Source: an uncultured Alphaproteobacteria bacterium (GTDB taxonomy: Bacteria > Pseudomonadota > Alphaproteobacteria > Caulobacterales > Parvularculaceae). Taken from it: DNA of 64,000 nt. The stretch is from assembly GCA_902826095.1 (NCBI GenBank), contig CADEDN010000012.1, positions 25,259 through 89,258 of the forward strand. The letters are read 5' to 3'. The notes under the pieces are model-generated. The model was not told the origin of the DNA. It searched no databases and saw only the letters and a program-made list of their open reading frames with translations. Within the stretch, counting starts at the first letter, position 1. Each line of letters opens with the position of its first letter. This document shows positions 37,171 to 46,279 of this stretch, one piece after another. The position numbers and the translations under genes were made by a program.

Positions 37171-37482
37171 GCGCGTTATACGGCCGCATTTCGGCTTTAA
37201 GTCGCTGAGAGCGCAAAGATCAGGTGGAGCCTAAGTCACTGACCGGATCGAATCGAGCAACCCGTCGGGGAATATGGCCAGGCCGTGGGACCACGCGCTA
37301 AACTGACTTTCGTCCTGCTCGCGACAAAGGGCAAGTTAATCCGCAAGGCGGACATAATATTTCGAGACAAAAAGTCTTTGATAGTTAAAACTACTGCTCA
37401 CTTGTCAGATATTATATTTTGTTCCACTCTGCATTCGATGCAGTGAAACGCAAATTGAACACAAGAATTAAGCGACGATCAC

Positions 37483-39177
37483 ATGGCCCGCATACGGAAA
37501 ATCGAAATTCGGAATTTTCGCAGCATCAAAGAACTCCATTGGCTGCCGCAGCCCGGCATAAATTGCCTTATCGGGCCCGGCGACAGTGGAAAATCGACAG
37601 TGCTCGATGCCATAGACTGGTGTCTCGGCGCTAGGCGCAGCGTTCCCGTTACGGATGCCGACTTCCACCAAATGAACATTGAGGATGAAATCGTCATTGA
37701 TGTCACCATCGGCGATCTCCATGACAGTCTCAAAAGCCTCGACGCTTACGGTCCTTATCTTCGGGGGTTCAATGAGGATGGCGAAATCGAAGACGAGCCT
37801 GGCGAAGGCCTCGAAACCATATTGTCGGTTCGCCTCACCATCGGCGACGATCTTGAACCGCAATGGACCCTCGTCTCCGAGCGCACCGAAGCGCAAGGTC
37901 TGTCGCGCAACCTTTCCTGGTCTGACCGCCTGAAAATAGCGCCTTCGCGAATCGGCGCTTTCGCCAACCATCACTTGAGTTGGCAAAAGGGGTCCATTCT
38001 CAATCTTCTTTCAGAGGAAAAGGCCGACGCCTCGGCCCAACTCGCCCAAGCCGCACGCGAGGCGCGCAATAGTTTCGGCGACTCTGCTGGAGAACAGCTT
38101 GAAGAAACTCTGTCGCTCGTCGCGGCAGCCGCCCACGCGTTAGGCGTTCCGGTCGGAGATGAAGTCCGCGCCATGCTGGACGCACATTCGGTCTCTTTCT
38201 CCGGCGGCACGATTTCGCTGCACAACAGCGATGGCGTTCCCTTGCGAAAACTCGGCCTCGGGTCGAGCCGCCTTCTGGTCGCCGGTTTGCAGAATAAAGC
38301 CGCCGAAGCAGCGTCCATCGCTCTTGTCGACGAAGTCGAGATCGGTCTTGAGCCTCATCGCATTGCTAAGTTTTTAACGGCGCTCGGCTCGAGATCACCG
38401 AATCAAGATTTTCAGGTCTTCATGACCACCCATTCGCCTATTGTTCTCCGAGAACTTGCCTCTACCCAGCTCCACATCATCCGCGGCAGCGATGGACACA
38501 CCATCACCCATGCCGGCGACAAAGACGACGTACAAGGCACGCTCCGGTCGGCGCCGGAGGCTTTCTTGGGCAACCATGTCCTCATTTGCGAAGGCGCGAC
38601 GGAAGTCGGCCTCATTCGTGGCATTGATCTATACCGCGATGAAAACGGTATGCCGACATTCGCAGCCGCGGGCGGCGTTTGTGTCGATGCGGGCGGCGTG
38701 TCGAAAATCTACAGAAACGCCAACCCGTTCGCCCAGCTTGGCTATCACAGCGCCGTGTTGCGCGATGATGACCGAGAGCCAGAAGCCGCTGATGAAGAGA
38801 ATTTCGAGAATCAGGGCGGCGCTTTGTTCAAATGGACGGACGATTGGGCGTTTGAAGACGAATTGTTCGCCTGTCTAAGCGAAGACGCGGTGCACGCCCT
38901 GTGGAATTTAGCCGCCGAAATTCACGGTCAAGATAAGGTGGAAGCGCATCTGACGACAGCCTGCGGCGCGGCGCTCGACCTCGACGAATGGCTCGAAAAC
39001 ATCGACTCCGATAAACGAGGTAACCTTGCGGAAGCCGCAAAGAAAGGGGGATGGTTTAAACGGATTTCCTATATGGAGCGCGCCGCCCACGAAATTGTTG
39101 CGCCCGACTTGCAGAATGCACATGAAGATCTACGATCGGTCATTGAGGGGATTTACGATTGGGCGGGCGTTGCGTGA
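37483..39177 (+). CDS. gajA: Gabija nuclease GajA (OLD-family, ATPase plus Toprim)
   Basis: A 564-residue protein. The N-terminal ABC-type ATPase domain has EIRNFRSIKEL and the Walker A loop GPGDSGKST at 31-39, with LVDEVEIGLEPHR as Walker B. The C-terminal Toprim nuclease domain starts at CEGATEVGLIRGID and has the acidic cluster RDDDRE. The length is close to the roughly 580 residues of known GajA. In Gabija, GajA senses nucleotide depletion and nicks DNA in complex with GajB. The next gene overlaps it by 4 bases and is the matching helicase, which makes the identification firm. Confidence 0.92.
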   Translation: MARIRKIEIRNFRSIKELHWLPQPGINCLIGPGDSGKSTVLDAIDWCLGARRSVPVTDADFHQMNIEDEIVIDVTIGDLHDSLKSLDAYGPYLRGFNEDGEIEDEPGEGLETILSVRLTIGDDLEPQWTLVSERTEAQGLSRNLSWSDRLKIAPSRIGAFANHHLSWQKGSILNLLSEEKADASAQLAQAAREARNSFGDSAGEQLEETLSLVAAAAHALGVPVGDEVRAMLDAHSVSFSGGTISLHNSDGVPLRKLGLGSSRLLVAGLQNKAAEAASIALVDEVEIGLEPHRIAKFLTALGSRSPNQDFQVFMTTHSPIVLRELASTQLHIIRGSDGHTITHAGDKDDVQGTLRSAPEAFLGNHVLICEGATEVGLIRGIDLYRDENGMPTFAAAGGVCVDAGGVSKIYRNANPFAQLGYHSAVLRDDDREPEAADEENFENQGGALFKWTDDWAFEDELFACLSEDAVHALWNLAAEIHGQDKVEAHLTTACGAALDLDEWLENIDSDKRGNLAEAAKKGGWFKRISYMERAAHEIVAPDLQNAHEDLRSVIEGIYDWAGVA

Positions 39178-40589
39178 GCGGCCCTAATCTTCTTGAAATC
39201 GATCGCGGCTTGATTGTCGCTCCTGCTGGTTGCGGCAAAACCCACCTGATTACAGATTCGCTGAAAGCGACCACTGATGAAAAGCCCATTCTCGTATTGA
39301 CACACACCAACGCCGGCGTCGCCGCGCTAAGACAACGCCTGTCAAAACTGCAAATCGAGCGAAGATCATATCGACTGGCGACGATTGACGGCTGGGCAAT
39401 GCGTCTTGCATCGACATTTCCAATGCGGGCGGACTATGACGAAGGACCAAACCCCAAAAACCCGAACTACCCTGCAATCAGAAGAGCCGCGTGGACGCTC
39501 CTGAAAAATAATCACCTTACGGATATTTTAAAGGCAAACTATTCGCGACTGTTGGTGGACGAATATCAGGATTGCTCGGCGCACCAGCACGCCATTGTCT
39601 TTTTCGCGGCGCGTCATCTCCCCACTTGCGTTCTCGGCGATCCGATGCAGGCCATTTTCGGGTTCGGCGCCGACGGCTTGGCGAAATGGGAGGAACACGT
39701 CTGCAAGCACTTCCCAATAGCTGCCGAATTGGATACGCCTTGGCGCTGGAAAAACGCTGATAATGAAGAACTCGGCGAATGGCTCCTGGAAAAGCGCAAG
39801 GCCCTGCTGGCCGGTGAGGCAATCGACGTCAAGGACGCGCCAGGCTCGGTGCGATGGGTAAAGCTGGACGGCGATGCAAACGATCATACGAAACTAGTCA
39901 CTGCGGCCCGATGCAATCACAAGGCGGCGGGAGAAACGTCGCTCGTCATCGGTGATAGCCGGTCAGCGGCAAGCCGTTACAAAATTGCGAAGAATGTGCC
40001 CGGCATCATTACCGTTGAACCTGTCGATCTGAAAGACTTGACCTCTTTTGCACGCAATCTCGATCTTGGAGACGGCTATGTCGTCTCCGAAACTTTGGAA
40101 TTTGCCGAGAGCCTGATTACTAACGTCGGCGCGAAATACACGCTCGCTCGCCTCAGATCTCTGACCGCTAGAACGGCGCGAACGCCGGCAACTAATCTCG
40201 AACAAGCCGCCTTATCTCTTGAAGAGAATCCGTCATTCAAAGGGATTGCCGCGCTTCTCTCCGAATGCTCCCGCCAGACAGGGTGCAGAACCTATCGTCC
40301 AGGCGTCCTGCGCGCGGCTTTGCGCGCGCTCACGATATGTGAGTTCGATCGCGGCGTGTCTTTCGAAGAGGCGGCGATCCGCGTCCGTGAAGAAAATCGC
40401 GCCATCGGCCGCCAGCTCCCCAAAAGCGCCATTGGATCGACGCTTTTACTGAAAGGTCTTGAGGCCGACCATGTTGTCGTTTTGAACGCCGGTGAACTCA
40501 ATGCGCGCAATCTTTATGTCGCCATGACTCGCGGCGCGAAATCAGTCACGTTTTGTAGCGCGTCGAATATTCTCAGTCCTGTGTATTAG
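39174..40589 (+). CDS. gajB: Gabija helicase GajB (UvrD-like)
   Basis: A 471-residue superfamily 1 helicase: Walker A APAGCGKT at residues 16-23, the Walker B box LLVDEYQDCS, GDPMQAIFGF as motif III, and LLKGLEADHVVVLN with NLYVAMTRG as motifs V and VI. The start is a GTG that overlaps the gajA stop (GTGA), so translation is coupled; the frame has a weaker TTG at 39159. Known GajB is about 490 residues, so this copy is full length. The two genes form the only plus-strand defence operon of the island. Confidence 0.92.
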   Translation: MSGPNLLEIDRGLIVAPAGCGKTHLITDSLKATTDEKPILVLTHTNAGVAALRQRLSKLQIERRSYRLATIDGWAMRLASTFPMRADYDEGPNPKNPNYPAIRRAAWTLLKNNHLTDILKANYSRLLVDEYQDCSAHQHAIVFFAARHLPTCVLGDPMQAIFGFGADGLAKWEEHVCKHFPIAAELDTPWRWKNADNEELGEWLLEKRKALLAGEAIDVKDAPGSVRWVKLDGDANDHTKLVTAARCNHKAAGETSLVIGDSRSAASRYKIAKNVPGIITVEPVDLKDLTSFARNLDLGDGYVVSETLEFAESLITNVGAKYTLARLRSLTARTARTPATNLEQAALSLEENPSFKGIAALLSECSRQTGCRTYRPGVLRAALRALTICEFDRGVSFEEAAIRVREENRAIGRQLPKSAIGSTLLLKGLEADHVVVLNAGELNARNLYVAMTRGAKSVTFCSASNILSPVY

Positions 40590-40858
40590 GGACGGAGGTT
40601 CTATTCGCGCCTCGTAGGGTGGGCCTTAGCCCTCCAAAACTTCTTGGCGGGAAAAACCTAGTCTACAATTCTTTCGTCCGATTCTGCCCCTTTCCAGACC
40701 TTGAAGAATTGTCCGGCCAAAACCCACTCTCGGAGAATGCCAACCTGACGCGCGTCTGAGCAAGAATGCCGACGCTCTGACCGTCTCCGGCCACGCGCCT
40801 CAGCGGATCAAACTGGCGCACTGTCCACTATCGGTCGCTCGGGAGCTCCTACGCATCC

Positions 40859-42820
40859 TCATCGACTCATGCCCCTTGTCCTGCCGAGCTCCCAATTGAT
40901 CCCGGCGCTGCGGACGTGCCCGGCGATTTCCATGCCGCGGCGCTGTTCGAGCACCTCGCGCCAGGGAACGAGCGTGAACTCTTGCGACCGCTCGATGAGG
41001 GCGAAGCGCCCGGCGGGGAGGTCGATCGGCCGACGGTAGACGCCGGCGACATGGTCGCCAATGCGTGGCGGCGCATGGCTCTTGCCCAGATCGCGGGCAA
41101 GGCGCGTCGCTGCTTCCTCCAGTGAGATGCGCGCGAGCGCGCGCAGACGCGCGCGATCAATGACGAAGCCGTCCGCTCCTTCCCGACCGATCCTCTGGCT
41201 AAGGAGCCAGCGCCGGCGCGCCGCGAGGGCGTGATCGAGCTCGGCGCCGAAGCCGTGCGGGACGCGCTCGATGGCGAGGCGCTTCTCCAGAGCATCGTCG
41301 AGACAGGTGACGGCGCAGGCGCCCGGCAATTGATCGAGCGCCGCCCAAGAGAGCACACGGACGCGCGCCATTGAGCGCTCACCCTCATGCGCCGCCGCAC
41401 GCTCGAGAAAATCCTCCGGGATGCGCCAGACGCCTTCCTCGCTTCGTTCGACAAGCCCCGCGCGTCGCAGCGCTTCAAGCCGGCGCTTGTGCGCAAGACG
41501 AAGTTCCGCGCTCGCTGACGGGTCGGCGGCGGCGTGCAGCGCGTCGGTATAGACCCCGCCATGACGGTCCGCGATGGCGGCGATCGTGCGGTCGGCGGCG
41601 CGCGGGGCAGCGCCGGCGCGCGTGACCTCGACAATGGCGCCGATGGGCGGCGCCGCACCCGGCGCCCCGTCGATCGGCGCGTGCCATTGCGCGCCGTCGG
41701 CGCCTTCGAGGGCGACGAAGCGCCGGTCATGGGCGTCATCCGCCGCGCCGATGCCGGCGACGCGGCCGACGATGCGGCTCGCTCCTTTTTCCTCCGCGAA
41801 ATCGCGAAGACGATGCGGTGCAAGGTCAGCCCCGAGCTCGGCGCCCATGGAGCGGATGATGTCGCCGCGCCGGCCCGCTTCCCTGAGCCGGCGTTCTATA
41901 TCCGGCGCGACACGCCACCCTTCCGGCTGACGCTCGGCGAGCGCCATCGCCTGCAGCGTTTGCAGACGGACTTTCAGAAGCTTCGCCTGGAAGCGGTCAT
42001 AGGGCGTCTCGGGCGCGTCGAAGCGGATCGGCCCGCTGGCGGCGCGCTTGAGAAGGTCCCGATCGAGCGTGGTGAAGGCCTCGCGCGAGACTTCCGCGGC
42101 GCGCGAACGCGCGATGTCGAGATCGCGGCGGGGCCCGAGTTCGAGCGTCGCGAGTTCCTCGGCGCGCCGGCGAAAGCCATGGGTGATGTAGCTCCTTGCG
42201 ATGACGAGATCGCCGCCGTCCTCGCTGCGGCCGCGCAGGACGACATGCACATGCGGATGGTCGGTATGAAAATGATTGACCGCGACCCAGTCGAGCCGGG
42301 TCTCGAGATCGCGCGAGGCCGCCGCCATCAGATCACGGGTGAACCGGGTGAGGTCTTCAAGCGCGTCGCCGTCCTCGGGCGACAGGATGATGCGAAACTG
42401 GTGCCGGTCCCCAGAGCCCTCCTCCAGAAACCGAGCGCCGTCGAAGGCAGACCCCTCAGGGCCATAAAGCTCGCCGCGCCCTTCACCACGGGAAGCGCTG
42501 TCGCGCTGGATATAATTGAGATGCGCGCGCGCCTTGGCGAGCCCGGCGGCGCCAAGGCGCACGGACCGGATTTTGACGGCGACGCGGCGGGTGCGGAATT
42601 TCGCGAATGGGTGCGCACCCATCGCGGCGGCCGCGCCAGCGCCCGCCCCGCGCCCCAGCCGCGCGCCGGTGAAGCGCCCGCCCGCGCTCTTCGCAAAGGC
42701 GCCGGGCTTCATTTTCTCGACGGTCGCATAGAGCCGCGCGACATAGCGCTTCGAGGCGCGCCCGCCGATGGTTCGCATGCGCCCAAGCCTGGGGCGAAAC
42801 TCGTCGCTATCGTCGGTCAT
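40859..42820 (-). CDS. Relaxase (VirD2-like, DUF3363 family)
   Basis: A 653-residue nickase that should cut the transfer origin and lead the strand into the recipient. The metal-binding site is VNHFHTDHPHVHVVLRG at 181-197, with a histidine pattern (H183, H185, H188, H190, H192) matching relaxase motif III. A conserved tyrosine, likely the nucleophile, lies in HLNYIQRDS near residue 103. The C-terminal half is the DUF3363 region typical of this family. I chose the ATG at 42820; the frame is open 8 codons further. It is separated from traG by the defence island. Confidence 0.9.
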   Translation of the reverse strand: MTDDSDEFRPRLGRMRTIGGRASKRYVARLYATVEKMKPGAFAKSAGGRFTGARLGRGAGAGAAAAMGAHPFAKFRTRRVAVKIRSVRLGAAGLAKARAHLNYIQRDSASRGEGRGELYGPEGSAFDGARFLEEGSGDRHQFRIILSPEDGDALEDLTRFTRDLMAAASRDLETRLDWVAVNHFHTDHPHVHVVLRGRSEDGGDLVIARSYITHGFRRRAEELATLELGPRRDLDIARSRAAEVSREAFTTLDRDLLKRAASGPIRFDAPETPYDRFQAKLLKVRLQTLQAMALAERQPEGWRVAPDIERRLREAGRRGDIIRSMGAELGADLAPHRLRDFAEEKGASRIVGRVAGIGAADDAHDRRFVALEGADGAQWHAPIDGAPGAAPPIGAIVEVTRAGAAPRAADRTIAAIADRHGGVYTDALHAAADPSASAELRLAHKRRLEALRRAGLVERSEEGVWRIPEDFLERAAAHEGERSMARVRVLSWAALDQLPGACAVTCLDDALEKRLAIERVPHGFGAELDHALAARRRWLLSQRIGREGADGFVIDRARLRALARISLEEAATRLARDLGKSHAPPRIGDHVAGVYRRPIDLPAGRFALIERSQEFTLVPWREVLEQRRGMEIAGHVRSAGINWELGRTRGMSR

Positions 42821-42952
42821 TGCCCCTGCCCAGATCTGCACCATCGAGCAGCGGCATGGTGCAGGACAAAACGACGTGCAGACTGGCTTTGGGGCGCTCG
42901 TTGCACCAATGCTTTCATCTTGCCCTCCCGGCTTTCTTCTTCCGTACCCGCC

Positions 42953-43468
42953 TCATCGATGTCCTTCCCAGGTCAAAACCGGAATCGCGACGCCGATGAC
43001 CTGTGTGATTTTCGTCGCGCCGAAATAGCGGCCGTCGAGAGAGTTCCGGGGCGCATTCAGGAGAAAAATCTCGTCGTCCCGCAGGGAAAAACATCCCTGC
43101 CAGACGGTCATTTCACGGCCAACGGAATCGACGCGTAGCGCCTCCGCGACAGGCGACCGGTCGATGAGAATCGTGTCGCCTTCACGACAAATCTCGGCGC
43201 CAGCAAGCGCTGCGACGCTTTTCAGGAGAGGGGTATTTTCCGGCAGATAGCCGCGCGCGACGATGAACGCTTCAAGGCGCGCATCGGGTTTGACGAGCAC
43301 GAAATCGCCTTCCTGCGGCGGACGATTTTCGATTCTGTAGAGGCCAATGGACGCACTTGCGGAGGCGTTCCAGACGAGGCGTGGGGCGAAGTCGAAGCGG
43401 CTCGCGACGCCGAGAACTGCGATGGAAACCGCGACGAGAGCGAGGACAAGTATGCGCCGTGATTTCAT
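42953..43468 (-). CDS. traF: TraF-type signal peptidase (S26 family)
   Basis: A 171-residue protease that matures or cyclises the TrbC pilin. One N-terminal membrane helix (ILVLALVAVSIAVLGV) is followed by the catalytic serine segment NASASASIGLY (Ser40) and the general-base segment PLLKSVAALAG (Lys83), then RDDEIFLLNAPRNSLDGRYF, the conserved S26 box. The layout matches RP4 TraF. It overlaps the upstream helix-turn-helix gene by 4 bases. Confidence 0.92.
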   Translation of the reverse strand: MKSRRILVLALVAVSIAVLGVASRFDFAPRLVWNASASASIGLYRIENRPPQEGDFVLVKPDARLEAFIVARGYLPENTPLLKSVAALAGAEICREGDTILIDRSPVAEALRVDSVGREMTVWQGCFSLRDDEIFLLNAPRNSLDGRYFGATKITQVIGVAIPVLTWEGHR

Positions 43469-43719
43469 TCGTCGCCCTCGCGCTTTGACGTGGAGCGATA
43501 GCGCCGGCGGGACGACCAGCGTTCGAGGTCGTCGAGGCGGTAGACGATGCGCGCGCCATGTTTGCGGTAGACAGGGCCTTCGCCGCTCTCGCGGAAATTC
43601 TCGAGCGCGCGCAAGCTGATCCGGAGATAGGTGGCCGCCTCCGCTGCCCAGAAAAATGGGCTGTCGACGGCGGGGGGCCTCACGCGCTTGTTGTCTTCAG
43701 ACTGCTTTCTGGCGCTCAT
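43465..43719 (-). CDS. Small helix-turn-helix (excisionase/AlpA-like) protein
   Basis: An 84-residue protein with a winged-helix core FFWAAEAATYLRISLRALENF, then GPVYRKHGARIVYRLDDLERW, the usual pattern of the HTH_17 family, which is common beside traF and relaxase genes. The start at 43719 is chosen because sequence before it in this frame is poor; a start at 43776 is possible. It overlaps traF by 4 bases. It probably regulates the relaxase-traF group. Confidence 0.82.
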   Translation of the reverse strand: MSARKQSEDNKRVRPPAVDSPFFWAAEAATYLRISLRALENFRESGEGPVYRKHGARIVYRLDDLERWSSRRRYRSTSKREGDE

Positions 43720-43877
43720 GGCGGCGATCGCTTCTCCGCGCCGCCCTTGCCAGATTGACCATTGTACGGCGCCCAACTGACGACGCAGTATCGTCCAACA
43801 AACCGTCCCCCAAAATCAGACGGCTATTCAAAAACAGGGGGGACGTTATTCTAAATTCGGGCGGTCTTATTCAGCCT

Positions 43878-43909
43878 GCGAATAAATTATTCGCCTGTCG
43901 AATAATTCG
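43878..43909. promoter_or_regulatory. Paired palindromes upstream of the divergent regulators
   Basis: GCGAATAAATTATTCGC (43878-43894) has perfect 8-base arms around one base, and CGAATAATTCG (43899-43909) has perfect 5-base arms. Both share the half-site CGAAT and their centres are about 18 bp apart, so they look like two operators of one dimeric repressor. They lie between the leftward helix-turn-helix gene and the rightward XRE gene; XRE autoregulation is the likeliest reading. The 298-base gap 43720-44017 holds no other gene I can support. Confidence 0.65.
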
Positions 43910-44017
43910 CCTAAAAGGAGAAAAAGTCGCGTATCAGGTGTGCCGCTCCGCACCGGTTTTGCTTGCTCCGACGCGTATTGAGGATCAGAGTAATGGCGTC
44001 ATCGGGAGCGATTTTCG

Positions 44018-44401
44018 ATGCTCGAATTCGGGGCGCTGTTGCGGGTCTACCGGGCCCTTCGCCATCTCAGCCAGGACGAAATGGCGGAGCTCTTGTTCGT
44101 CAGCCAGCCCGTCTATTCGCGGATGGAAGCGGGCAAAAAAGCGATCTCGATGAGGATGCTGCAGCGCGTCGCCGACCGGGCTGGCTATCGGATCGAGACG
44201 CTCGTCCTCGCGCATCTCCTGCTCGACGAAAATCTCGAGTCGATCGAGAATGGCCCGCGCGACGGCGCCGCCGAAGCGCTGCTGGCGATCGCCGCGGAAT
44301 ATCGGCGCCGGTGTCCGCCGGGCATCAGGGACAGCGCCGCGCTCGGGGTTCTCATCGGCGCGACGCCGCCTCTCAAGGTCACAACGGACGAAAGCGCATG
44401 A
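44018..44401 (+). CDS. XRE-family transcriptional regulator
   Basis: A 127-residue protein with a classical Cro/CI helix-turn-helix: LLRVYRALRHLSQDEMAELL, then FVSQPVYSRMEAGKKAIS. The C-terminal half is helical and may dimerise. It is divergent from the traF-side genes and has paired palindromes upstream. Its stop overlaps the next small gene by 4 bases. A role as an ICE control repressor is plausible. Confidence 0.85.
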   Translation: MLEFGALLRVYRALRHLSQDEMAELLFVSQPVYSRMEAGKKAISMRMLQRVADRAGYRIETLVLAHLLLDENLESIENGPRDGAAEALLAIAAEYRRRCPPGIRDSAALGVLIGATPPLKVTTDESA

Positions 44402-44649
44402 GCGACGTGACAAAACCCCGGATCGACTTTATTTCCATCGGCGCGCTCAAATCACGCGACCGATCGCCCATGAAGTTCGACCTCTTCGAAGATGCAAAAT
44501 GGCGACGAAAGATGTCCGCGCCGGCGGCTGACGGGTCTGTCACCGTAACGCTGTCGACGGGCAAAACCGTTACGGTCAATTCGCAATTCCTGGCTTTCCT
44601 GCGGATCCTCGCCGAGGAGCTCGCCGAAGACGACCCGCTGCTCAATTAG
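44398..44649 (+). CDS. Small conserved-looking protein downstream of XRE regulator
   Basis: An 83-residue protein starting MSDVTKPRIDFISIGALKSR. It overlaps the XRE gene by 4 bases (ATGA), so it is translated with it. It has a strand-rich middle (SVTVTLSTGKTVTVNS) and an acidic helical tail. I do not recognise the family; a cofactor or antagonist of the XRE regulator is possible. Confidence 0.65.
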   Translation: MSDVTKPRIDFISIGALKSRDRSPMKFDLFEDAKWRRKMSAPAADGSVTVTLSTGKTVTVNSQFLAFLRILAEELAEDDPLLN

Positions 44650-44709
44650 CCGTCTCGGAGCGCCAACGGACCCGTCCATCGGCGCTCCCGAAGCGCGCCG
44701 CCCCAAGAG

Positions 44710-45207
44710 TTATCCCGCCATGAAATTCGCGCGCCAGCCGGTGAACGGCACGCCTGATTTTGCGTGGCGGCGGCGCAGATGCAGGCGGAACAGCGTCACG
44801 CCGATCAGATAGAGGAGCGTCAGTTCGAACAGCCGGTTGAGCGTGAACAGCGTCCACCAGGTCGACAAACTGGAAGAAACCGCGGCGACGATGAAGGCGA
44901 ATTCGGCGAGGTGAACGATGCACAGGGCGGCCGCCAATATCCGACGCCGCGCCATGCGCCAGAAGCAGAAGGCGAGCGTCGCATCCAGAGCGATGGCGAT
45001 GAGATAATGGGATGGCGGTCTCAGATAAAAGAACGAGAAAGTGCTCATGACCCAGGCACCTGCGATGAGCACGGCGGCGATGACAATGACGCGCGATTGC
45101 GAGAGGAACGCTGCAACAAGCGTGATCAGGACCAGGGTCGCGTAGAAGCCGACGACGAAAAGATCGCCGGACAGGTCCGCTTTGCAATACTCAAAAATGC
45201 ACTGCAT
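44710..45207 (-). CDS. Small polytopic membrane protein, unknown function
   Basis: A 165-residue protein with about four to five hydrophobic helices (LFVVGFYATLVLITLVAAF, IVIAAVLIAGAWVMSTFSFF, a third near 68-85 and a fourth near 92-112) and a basic C-terminal end. No signal peptide, enzyme motif or family is recognised. It faces the XRE operon convergently, 60 bases apart. Confidence 0.65.
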   Translation of the reverse strand: MQCIFEYCKADLSGDLFVVGFYATLVLITLVAAFLSQSRVIVIAAVLIAGAWVMSTFSFFYLRPPSHYLIAIALDATLAFCFWRMARRRILAAALCIVHLAEFAFIVAAVSSSLSTWWTLFTLNRLFELTLLYLIGVTLFRLHLRRRHAKSGVPFTGWRANFMAG

Positions 45208-45402
45208 CGATCCCCCCGGCGCGTTTCCCCGCCGGTCCGCGATGCAGCTTTCGCGCCAGTAACCATCAGCGCGGCATCACCCGATCCGGCGTCAGTGTGA
45301 ACGCCTGGATTTCCGGCGCATCCAATAATCAAAGGCGCGCAGCGGCCGCCAAGCGTCCGTGGCACCATTTCTGCCGCCGCGCGGAAATAGGAGAAGCATG
45401 CG

Positions 45403-45430
45403 AAAACGCCCCGCGGTTTCCCGCGGGGCG
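45403..45430 (-). terminator. Intrinsic terminator after the second DUF736 gene
   Basis: On the minus strand a perfect 10-base stem (CGCCCCGCGG with CCGCGGGGCG) and a 4-base loop are followed by TTTT. It lies 19 bases after the DUF736 stop at 45449. Confidence 0.85.
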
Positions 45431-45448
45431 TCCTCGCCCATGCGTCGA

Positions 45449-45766
45449 TCACTCGCCGCTGCGGCGGCGGTTCGGACGCGACCAGATAAGGTCGTATTCG
45501 CCATTCTCCATCTCGCAGAGATTGGCAAGGATCGGGGCCGCGAGCGAGGGATCGTCGAGGCGGACCGAGAGATAGTCGCGCTTCTCGTTCGAGGTTTTCT
45601 TCCAGGCGGCGCCGATTTCGGCGCGGCCGGCGAAGATGCGGAAGTCGGGCGCTTTCTCGCTCGTTTTTTCCGCGGGTCTCACCTGGACGTTGGCGTCGAG
45701 GGTCAAGGTCGCGACGTTCCCTGAGTAGCCGTCGCCGGATTTGGTGAAGGTGCCGATGGTCGCCAT
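45449..45766 (-). CDS. DUF736 family protein (second copy)
   Basis: A 105-residue protein beginning MATIGTFTKSGDGYSGNVAT, with APDFRIFAG, GAAWKK and LDDPSLAAP in the same order as the copy at 10836-11147; the two are clearly paralogous but only moderately similar. Unlike that copy it stands alone, with its own terminator and a long upstream region that contains a large nested inverted repeat. Function of the family is unknown. Confidence 0.9.
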   Translation of the reverse strand: MATIGTFTKSGDGYSGNVATLTLDANVQVRPAEKTSEKAPDFRIFAGRAEIGAAWKKTSNEKRDYLSVRLDDPSLAAPILANLCEMENGEYDLIWSRPNRRRSGE

Positions 45767-45825
45767 GATGAAGTCTCCATTGTTTCTGAGCCCGCGCCTG
45801 TCGCGGCCTCGATGGCGATCGTCAG

Positions 45826-46006
45826 GCCGCGGGCGATCGCCGGCGCAGTCGAACGACCTGAAGCGAAGCGGAGGACGGCGGCGCGGAACTTTTTTGACTT
45901 CCCGCGAGGAATGGCGGCCCCCGCTCTTCTTTTAGGGCCGCCAGGGGAAAAAAGTCTCCGCGCCGCCGTTGCGCTTCAGGCGATCGAGGCGTAGCCGGCC
46001 CGCGGC
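45826..46006. ncRNA. Nested stem structure, copy A of a repeated structured element
   Basis: Four nested inverted repeats, from outside in: 45826-45834 with 45998-46006 (9 bp); 45857-45865 with 45972-45980 (9 bp); 45876-45895 with 45948-45968 (about 19 bp with one bulge); 45912-45920 with 45935-45943 (9 bp). Internal loops carry GGAGGACGG, CGCGAGGAATGGCGG and CCGCCAGGGGAA, all of which recur in copy B (51229-51410), where the stems have other sequences but still pair. This is the pattern of a conserved folded RNA. It lies upstream of the leftward DUF736 gene, so it may be its leader; a plus-strand transcript is equally possible. It fills much of the 513-base gap 45767-46279. Confidence 0.65.
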
Positions 46007-46279
46007 GAGATCAAGCGATCAGAGCCGCGATGGGCGGTTGATCGACAAAATGGAGATTTCACTCGGCGGCTAAATATGTTCGCCAACACGAAAGGATATA
46101 TCTGTGCATTGGGCCTGAACTGCTTCGAGGTTGCTGGCTTCGGCCAGAAGCAAGTGATTGCCGGCACTCAGCGCGTGACTGCGTTCACACACGTGCTCAG
46201 AGTAAACGCGCGCTCGTCGAATGAGATATCAGACATAGTTGGAAGTGCGAGCGGGATACCAAGCTGCAATAGAATACGC

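Noticed and set aside
40590..40858. Possible gene or terminator between gajB and the relaxase gene
   Set aside because: No open frame with coding character and no stem followed by a T-run was found in these 269 bases.
41534..43138. A 534-codon plus-strand frame opposite the relaxase
   Set aside because: A GC-driven shadow; the relaxase on the minus strand has clear catalytic motifs.
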